A DNA stretch of 10,282 nt. Origin: an uncultured Bacillota bacterium. GTDB lineage: Bacteria > Bacillota > Clostridia > Peptostreptococcales > Anaerovoracaceae. A program made the translations under genes and the position numbers. Location of the stretch: NCBI GenBank assembly GCA_946408315.1, contig CAMJRV010000054.1:1-10282 (forward strand), read 5' to 3'. The notes below the pieces were generated by a model. The model had not been told where the DNA came from, ran no database searches, and saw nothing but the letters and a program-made list of their open reading frames with translations. Positions 6,256 to 10,282 of the stretch are shown one piece after another (positions within the stretch are counted from its first letter, which is position 1; each line of letters opens with the position of its first letter).

Positions 6256-6288
6256 AAGGCAAGCCTTTCATATGAGGCTTGCCTTTTT
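6256..6288 (+). terminator. Intrinsic terminator of speD-speE
   Basis: AAGGCAAGCCT (6256-6266) pairs perfectly with AGGCTTGCCTT (6275-6285) over 11 bp around an 8-nt loop, and a T run follows. It lies about 45 bases after the speE stop. Confidence 0.9.
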
Positions 6289-6355
6289 GTTTCCGTATGC
6301 GAGAACGATAGAAATATCTTACCCGGAAAAGCTGACAGAAATTCAGCCCGTTCTA

Positions 6356-6385
6356 TTGACATTATGAAGATTGAGATATTATAAT
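6356..6385 (+). promoter_or_regulatory. Near-consensus promoter of the flavoprotein gene
   Basis: TTGACA (6356-6361), an 18-base spacer and TATAAT (6380-6385) match the sigma-A consensus in all twelve bases. A second TATAAT overlaps at 6385-6390. Transcription would start near 6392, at the edge of the ACTAA repeat cluster, so a strong promoter is probably held in check by a repressor. Confidence 0.85.
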
Positions 6386-6390
6386 ATAAT

Positions 6391-6421
6391 TTAGTAGATA
6401 ACTAATTTACTAAACCACTAA
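6391..6421 (+). promoter_or_regulatory. ACTAA repeat cluster at the transcription start: candidate operator
   Basis: ACTAA occurs three times at an exact 8-base spacing (6401-6405, 6409-6413, 6417-6421), and the inverse TTAGT occurs at 6391-6395. TTAGTA (6391-6396) and TACTAA (6408-6413) also form a 6-bp inverted repeat. The cluster covers the predicted start of transcription, where repressors of redox-responsive families such as MarR or HxlR commonly bind. The family of the regulator is inference, and no regulator gene is next door. Confidence 0.5.
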
Positions 6422-6437
6422 AGAAAGAAGTGAAATC

Positions 6438-7109
6438 GTGAAAGTAACAGTATTTAACGGCAGCCCCCGTGCAGAGCAGAGCAACACAAATATTATAGCG
6501 CAAGCATTTCTGGAAGGAGCAAAATCTGCAGGCGCCGAAGTTGAAAATGTATTTTTGATTCATCAGGATATCCATCATTGTACAGGATGCTTTTCTTGTT
6601 GGTTCAAAACGCCGGGTAAATGTATTTTCAAAGATGACATGGAAGCGCTGATGGAAAAATATCTGGCGTCGGATGTGATCTGTTTTGCCTCGCCTGTCTA
6701 CACGTGGAATATGACCGCAGCTTTAAAGAATTTTGTAGACCGGCTAGTTTCGCTGAGAAATCCGGTTGCGGTGCAATCAAATGGCAGATATGACATGGAA
6801 ACGAGAATTGTGAAGTTCCCCGATTCCGTGGTTATTTCAAACTGTGGATTCCCCGGTGACCATAACTTTGAAACGATAAAAGAAGTTTTCAAATCTTGTA
6901 ACCCCGTACTGGAGATATACCGAAATACCGGGCATATCCTTAAGAGCGATCAAGAAGAAATAAAAGGAAAGGTAACAGAATATCTGGATTGTGTGAAACG
7001 GTCCGGGTTTGAGCTTGTGAAGAATGGAAAGGTATCTGAAAATACAAAGCGTGACCTCCAGATGAACCTGGTAAGCACAGGTGATTATATAAAAATGATG
7101 AAGGTTTGA
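6438..7109 (+). CDS. Flavodoxin-fold NAD(P)H-dependent oxidoreductase, iron-sulfur flavoprotein-like
   Basis: The 223-residue protein starts with the FMN-binding signature of NADPH-dependent FMN reductases, VTVFNGSPR (3-11) followed by SNTN (15-18), and continues with the flavin-contacting SPVYTWNMTAALKNFVDR. Between these, Cys48, Cys51, Cys54 and Cys62 form CX2CX2CX7C, the compact cysteine motif of iron-sulfur flavoproteins, which may hold a 4Fe-4S cluster. Such proteins pass electrons between ferredoxin or NAD(P)H and small acceptors including quinones, O2 or peroxide. The start is a GTG at 6438 with a modest purine-rich site (AAGAAGTGA). It is a single gene with its own strong promoter, repeat cluster and terminator, consistent with an inducible stress gene. 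Whether a cluster is really bound cannot be seen; many homologues are called only flavodoxin family protein. Confidence 0.85.
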   Translation: MKVTVFNGSPRAEQSNTNIIAQAFLEGAKSAGAEVENVFLIHQDIHHCTGCFSCWFKTPGKCIFKDDMEALMEKYLASDVICFASPVYTWNMTAALKNFVDRLVSLRNPVAVQSNGRYDMETRIVKFPDSVVISNCGFPGDHNFETIKEVFKSCNPVLEIYRNTGHILKSDQEEIKGKVTEYLDCVKRSGFELVKNGKVSENTKRDLQMNLVSTGDYIKMMKV

Positions 7110-7144
7110 TTCAAGAAAATGTTCGAAAAATTAATATGAAAACA

Positions 7145-7184
7145 GAGAGACAAGCATTTATAAGGGCTTGTCTCTCCTTTCGTT
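7145..7184. terminator. Hairpin terminator after the flavoprotein gene
   Basis: GAGAGACAAGC (7145-7155) pairs perfectly with GCTTGTCTCTC (7166-7176) over 11 bp with a 10-nt loop. The T tail on the plus strand is short and interrupted (CTTTCGTT). On the minus strand the tail (TGTTTTCATATT) is slightly better, so it may work in both directions. Confidence 0.75.
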
Positions 7185-7337
7185 CAGCTCAGTTTCAGCG
7201 AAAGCGGTTGCTTATTAGAGGGAAACTTCGATTTGCTTCATACCGTCAGCTGCCAATCTGTCTGTTTCCTCGAAACTTATAATCTGGAAAAAGCATAGCC
7301 TTGCAGTGATAAAAACATGCCCCATGAATTGGAAATA

Positions 7338-7346
7338 TGTTATAAT
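7338..7346 (+). promoter_or_regulatory. Extended -10 promoter of the WG-repeat gene
   Basis: TGTTATAAT (7338-7346) is a consensus -10 with the TG of an extended -10 element; the -35 region is poor. Transcription would begin near 7353, giving a leader of about 50 bases. Another TATAAT at 7278-7283 has no convincing partner. The rest of 7185-7337 shows nothing I can assign. Confidence 0.55.
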
Positions 7347-7403
7347 CCTCATAGAGAACGTCGGCTGTCTATGGCTGAAAACGATCAAAGGAGGATCGCG
7401 TGG

Positions 7404-8759
7404 ATGGTGAAAAGACTCGGTTTTTTTATTGTTGTGATCTTGTTGATATTCGGCGTCACCGCCGATGGGAAAGGCACCGCCGATACGGGAAGCGAGGCCG
7501 GTACGAAAAGCGCGTATGCGACCTATGGCCGCGTCTATCCTTCCTATGATGGGATCAGAAGGATCATGAACACCTCGGATATTTCGGAAGACTCCCAATT
7601 CGGCTATATCGACGAAGAAGGCGGCCTGATTGCAGAATGCAAGTATGACCAGGCGACGGATTTTGTGAACGGGATCGGCGTATTAAAGGAAGGGAAAGTC
7701 ATTACGGCAATCGATACAAAGGGAAAGGCGATCCTGACGTTCGACTCCGATTTCAGCGATGTGAAATATTATGACGGGGAGAAAGGAATCGTCAGAAAAG
7801 ACGGATTGGATTATCTGATCGATAAAGACGGCAGCCTTGTTTCTCCGGAAGGTTACGATATCCTTTTCTATGACCCCTACACCTTGAGGAACAGCATATT
7901 GGCCACGAAAGGCGATTTATACGGCTTTATCGATTGGAGCGGCAACGTTTTAACCCCGGTGGAGTATCGAGAAATATACGGAAGCCAGGATTCCTTCGGG
8001 ATCATGGAAGCCGTTAATCAAAAGGGCAAGCATGGGTTTATCACGCGCAACGGCAAAGTCCTTGTTCCGGCCATATACGACGATGCCGGTGATTTTAAAG
8101 AAGGGGCAGGCATTTTATATAAGGGCGGAAAAGCCGCGTTTGTAAACGCGAGCGGAAAGCGGTTCACCAGTTTTGTTTACAATAATGCCGGGAACTTCAG
8201 CGAAGGGCTGGCAAATGTCATGAAAGGGAAGAAATGGGGATATATCGACAAGACCGGGAAGGAAGTGATCCGGGCTGTTTACGATCATCCCGCAGATTTC
8301 CAGGACGGCTATGCAAATATCCAGAATGCTGACGAAAGCTTTATTGAAGTGGAGAATCCCCTCAAGAAGAGCCGGAAGATCAATGTCTATCTCGATGACA
8401 GATGGCTTTACCTCGACCGGGAACCGGTTCTGGAAAACGGGACGGTTCTGGCTTCGATGAGGGAGACTGCCGAGCCCCTGGGATATTTCGTGACGTGGAA
8501 TTCCGCAACGGAAACTGCTTCGCTGCAGAACGATGAAAAGATTCTCTATCTTACTGTCGGAAGCAAACAAGCGCTGGTCAATTTCTTCGACGATGGAGTC
8601 CCCGCTACGACAGAGGTGATGGATTCCCCGGCGGAACTGATAAACGGGCGCGTCCTGGTGCCGGTGCAATTTGTTGCAGAGCAGATTGGCGCGGAGGTTA
8701 TCTGGGAGGAAGAGACCGGGACAATTCAGATCAAAACCGCCATGGGTTTCAGCCAATAA
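7404..8759 (+). CDS. Exported WG-repeat protein with C-terminal copper-amine-oxidase-N1-like stalk domain
   Basis: The 451-residue protein has an N-terminal signal peptide or membrane anchor (MVKR, then a hydrophobic run at about 6-18), so most of it should lie outside the membrane. Residues about 66-305 hold roughly seven WG-type repeats of the form WGYID-x-G-K-VI-x-YD-x-A-x-F-x-G, best seen at FGYIDEEG (66), YGFIDWSG (173), HGFITRNGK, and WGYIDKTGK (278). The C-terminal part, about 325-445, is a full stalk domain as found near copper amine oxidase N-termini in many Firmicute surface proteins (YLDDRWLYLDREPVLENGTVLASMR and RVLVPVQFVAEQIGAEVIWE regions, described by position). The ATG at 7404 is preferred because AAAGGAGG (7387-7394) lies 9 bases before it; in-frame ATGs further upstream have no such site. 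It is the first gene of a unit with the EIIC-EAL gene. Ligand and function are unknown. Confidence 0.88.
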   Translation: MVKRLGFFIVVILLIFGVTADGKGTADTGSEAGTKSAYATYGRVYPSYDGIRRIMNTSDISEDSQFGYIDEEGGLIAECKYDQATDFVNGIGVLKEGKVITAIDTKGKAILTFDSDFSDVKYYDGEKGIVRKDGLDYLIDKDGSLVSPEGYDILFYDPYTLRNSILATKGDLYGFIDWSGNVLTPVEYREIYGSQDSFGIMEAVNQKGKHGFITRNGKVLVPAIYDDAGDFKEGAGILYKGGKAAFVNASGKRFTSFVYNNAGNFSEGLANVMKGKKWGYIDKTGKEVIRAVYDHPADFQDGYANIQNADESFIEVENPLKKSRKINVYLDDRWLYLDREPVLENGTVLASMRETAEPLGYFVTWNSATETASLQNDEKILYLTVGSKQALVNFFDDGVPATTEVMDSPAELINGRVLVPVQFVAEQIGAEVIWEEETGTIQIKTAMGFSQ

Positions 8760-8795
8760 CTAAAACAAGTGCGATTTGAACGGAAAGGACTTCAG

Positions 8796-10282
8796 ATGAA
8801 AATCAGAACGCAGCTATTGGAGCTCTTTTATCTGTCCGACCAAAGGCTCAATGACGTGCCCATGCTCGTTTCCATACGAAAAGGGCTCACGTACCTGATT
8901 CCCCTGCTTCTGCTCGGATCTTTCTCTTTGCTGATCATGAGCCTGCCGATCCCGGCCTACCAGGAGATGATGACCCGCTTATTCGGGGAGAGTTGGACAA
9001 GCATTCCCTCCTATATCAGGGACGGTACCTTTAACGTACTATCCCTTCTGATGGTAATCAGCATCAGCTATACATATGCACAGGAACTGGGCCGGGAGCA
9101 TAACGTCAGCCCGACGATCGCCGCTTCTGTGGCGCTGGCCTCTTATATCTGCCTCTCCGGAATCAGCGCGGAGGGTTTTTCTATTACCAATTTTGCGGCC
9201 AGAGGAATTTTCCTCGCGATCCTGGCGTCCAGCCTGTCCTCTTTTCTCTACGTAAAATTATCGACCATCGGATTCCTCAAGATCAGGGCGTATACCAACG
9301 GTGCGGATACCGCGTTCAGCTATGCTCTGGCTTCCATCTTTCCCGCCGCCATAACCGTGACGGTATTTGCGGCGTTCAGCAGCGTTCTGGCCGAATATTT
9401 TCATATTACGAACATCCAGGATTTTATCCAGGACTTCTTCTGCGGCATTTTTCTGAAGCTGGATTCCCAGTTTTTAAGCGGGATATTGTTTATCTGTATG
9501 GTTCATATCCTCTGGTTTTTCGGTGTTCACGGCAGCAACGTGCTGGAACCTGCCGCCCAAACACTCTTTGCGCCGGGCACGGAGGTGAACTGCGCCTTGC
9601 TCGCATCGGGCCAAGCTCCGGATATCATATTTACGAAGACATTCTTTGACAGCTTTGTCCTGATGGGCGGCTGCGGAAGCACTCTCTGCCTCGTCGTCGC
9701 ACTGCTTCTCGTCGGGAAATATAAAAATCAGAAAAGCCTGGCAAAGCTTTCCGTTTTGCCATTGATGTTCAATATCAACGAACTGATCGTTTTCGGCCTT
9801 CCCATCGTTTTGAACCCTATTTTTCTGATCCCATTTTTAGGGGTGCCGATCCTGCTGACCGTAACTTCCTTTCTGGCTATGTCCCAGGGCCTCGTTCCCT
9901 ATACGATCCACACCGTTGAGTGGACGACTCCGATCCTTCTCAGCGGATATACGGCGACGCAATCTATCAGCGGCAGTATCTTGCAGCTGTTTAACTTTAT
10001 CTTGGGTACGGTGTGCTATATCCCCTTTGTGCGGCTTTCGGAAAGCGCGTCAAAGGAACAGCTCCGGCTGAATCTCAGGAGAGTATATGACGCTTACCGC
10101 CAGAATGAAGAGCGGGGCTATCCTCCCTCTCTCCTGTCCCGTCATGACGAAATCGGCAATACCGCAAGATTTCTGGCCGCCGACTTGAGCAGCGACATCA
10201 AAAACGGCAAAGTCATGCTGTACTATCAGCCTCAGATCGATTATGACGGCAGCGTTTTCGGCGTGGAAGCACTGCTTCGGTG
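8796..10282 (+). CDS. PTS EIIC-like membrane domain fused to EAL c-di-GMP phosphodiesterase (3' end missing)
   Basis: The frame is open from the ATG at 8796 to the right edge (495 codons); the C-terminus is outside the window. Residues 1 to about 415 form a lactose/cellobiose-type EIIC permease domain of about ten membrane segments, with FFGVHGSN (His245), MGGCGST, and FNINELIVFGLPIVLNP (Glu329); the His and Glu match the sugar-contacting residues of the diacetylchitobiose EIIC. A charged linker (416-474) leads into an EAL domain starting YYQPQI (476-481), with the literal EAL at 491-493 that supplies the metal-binding Glu. No EIIA or EIIB domain is seen in this part. The likely role is a membrane sensor that links sugar binding to breakdown of c-di-GMP, so affecting motility or attachment. 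Such fusions are known in Clostridia. AAAGG (8784-8788) is the ribosome binding site; the gene lies 36 bases after the WG-repeat gene with no terminator between. Confidence 0.9.
   Translation, partial: MKIRTQLLELFYLSDQRLNDVPMLVSIRKGLTYLIPLLLLGSFSLLIMSLPIPAYQEMMTRLFGESWTSIPSYIRDGTFNVLSLLMVISISYTYAQELGREHNVSPTIAASVALASYICLSGISAEGFSITNFAARGIFLAILASSLSSFLYVKLSTIGFLKIRAYTNGADTAFSYALASIFPAAITVTVFAAFSSVLAEYFHITNIQDFIQDFFCGIFLKLDSQFLSGILFICMVHILWFFGVHGSNVLEPAAQTLFAPGTEVNCALLASGQAPDIIFTKTFFDSFVLMGGCGSTLCLVVALLLVGKYKNQKSLAKLSVLPLMFNINELIVFGLPIVLNPIFLIPFLGVPILLTVTSFLAMSQGLVPYTIHTVEWTTPILLSGYTATQSISGSILQLFNFILGTVCYIPFVRLSESASKEQLRLNLRRVYDAYRQNEERGYPPSLLSRHDEIGNTARFLAADLSSDIKNGKVMLYYQPQIDYDGSVFGVEALLR

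Noticed and set aside
7317..7403. Longer N-terminus for the WG-repeat protein from ATG 7317 or 7371.
   Set aside because: ATG 7317 lies before the -10 element at 7341-7346, neither has a ribosome binding site, and the signal peptide and strong AAAGGAGG point to ATG 7404.
7215..7598. Minus-strand open frame of 127 codons between the flavoprotein and WG-repeat genes, ending in a charged, protein-like tail and followed by a bidirectional-looking hairpin.
   Set aside because: Most of it overlaps the WG-repeat gene in antisense, it has no supported start, and its tail matches no family I know. It could be a remnant of a lost gene's 3' end, but this is not enough to call a pseudogene.

Overview
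The window looks like chromosomal DNA from an anaerobic, mid-GC Firmicute of the class Clostridia. The grounds are strong AGGAGG-type ribosome binding sites, extended -10 promoters, superoxide reductase plus hemerythrin as oxygen defence, a membrane pyrophosphatase, and an aryl-CoA ligase paired with an ACT-domain protein. The last pairing is common in anaerobes that ferment amino acids. Genus and species cannot be fixed from this sequence alone.

Layout, left to right. (1) 1-843, plus: C-terminal part of a membrane pyrophosphatase, ending in a strong terminator shared with the convergent unit. (2) 908-1711, minus: two-gene oxygen-defence unit, superoxide reductase then hemerythrin, with one promoter. 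(3) 2013-3758, plus: aryl/phenylacetate-CoA ligase and a tandem-ACT protein with no gap between them. They follow a leader of about 130 nt that contains an intrinsic terminator, so attenuation is likely. (4) 3788-4360, minus: a 190-residue protein of unknown function that contains an internal duplication. (5) 4538-6210, plus: speD-speE, spermidine synthesis from S-adenosylmethionine, divergent from the unknown gene across a promoter region with a 17-bp palindrome. (6) 6438-7109, plus: a flavodoxin-fold protein with a four-cysteine motif, under a near-consensus promoter with repeated ACTAA boxes. (7) 7404-10282, plus: an exported WG-repeat/stalk-domain protein, followed 36 nt later by a membrane protein in which a PTS EIIC-type sugar-binding domain is joined to a c-di-GMP phosphodiesterase (EAL) domain. 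That gene runs off the right end.

Most genes belong to known families. The parts that most deserve attention are the EIIC-EAL fusion with its exported WG-repeat neighbour, the possible RNA switch in front of the CoA ligase, the unrecognised duplicated-domain protein, and the operator-like sequences in front of speD and the flavoprotein. I see no mobile element, CRISPR array, tRNA or rRNA. No intergenic stretch exceeds 300 bases; the longest, 7110-7403, holds a terminator and a promoter.
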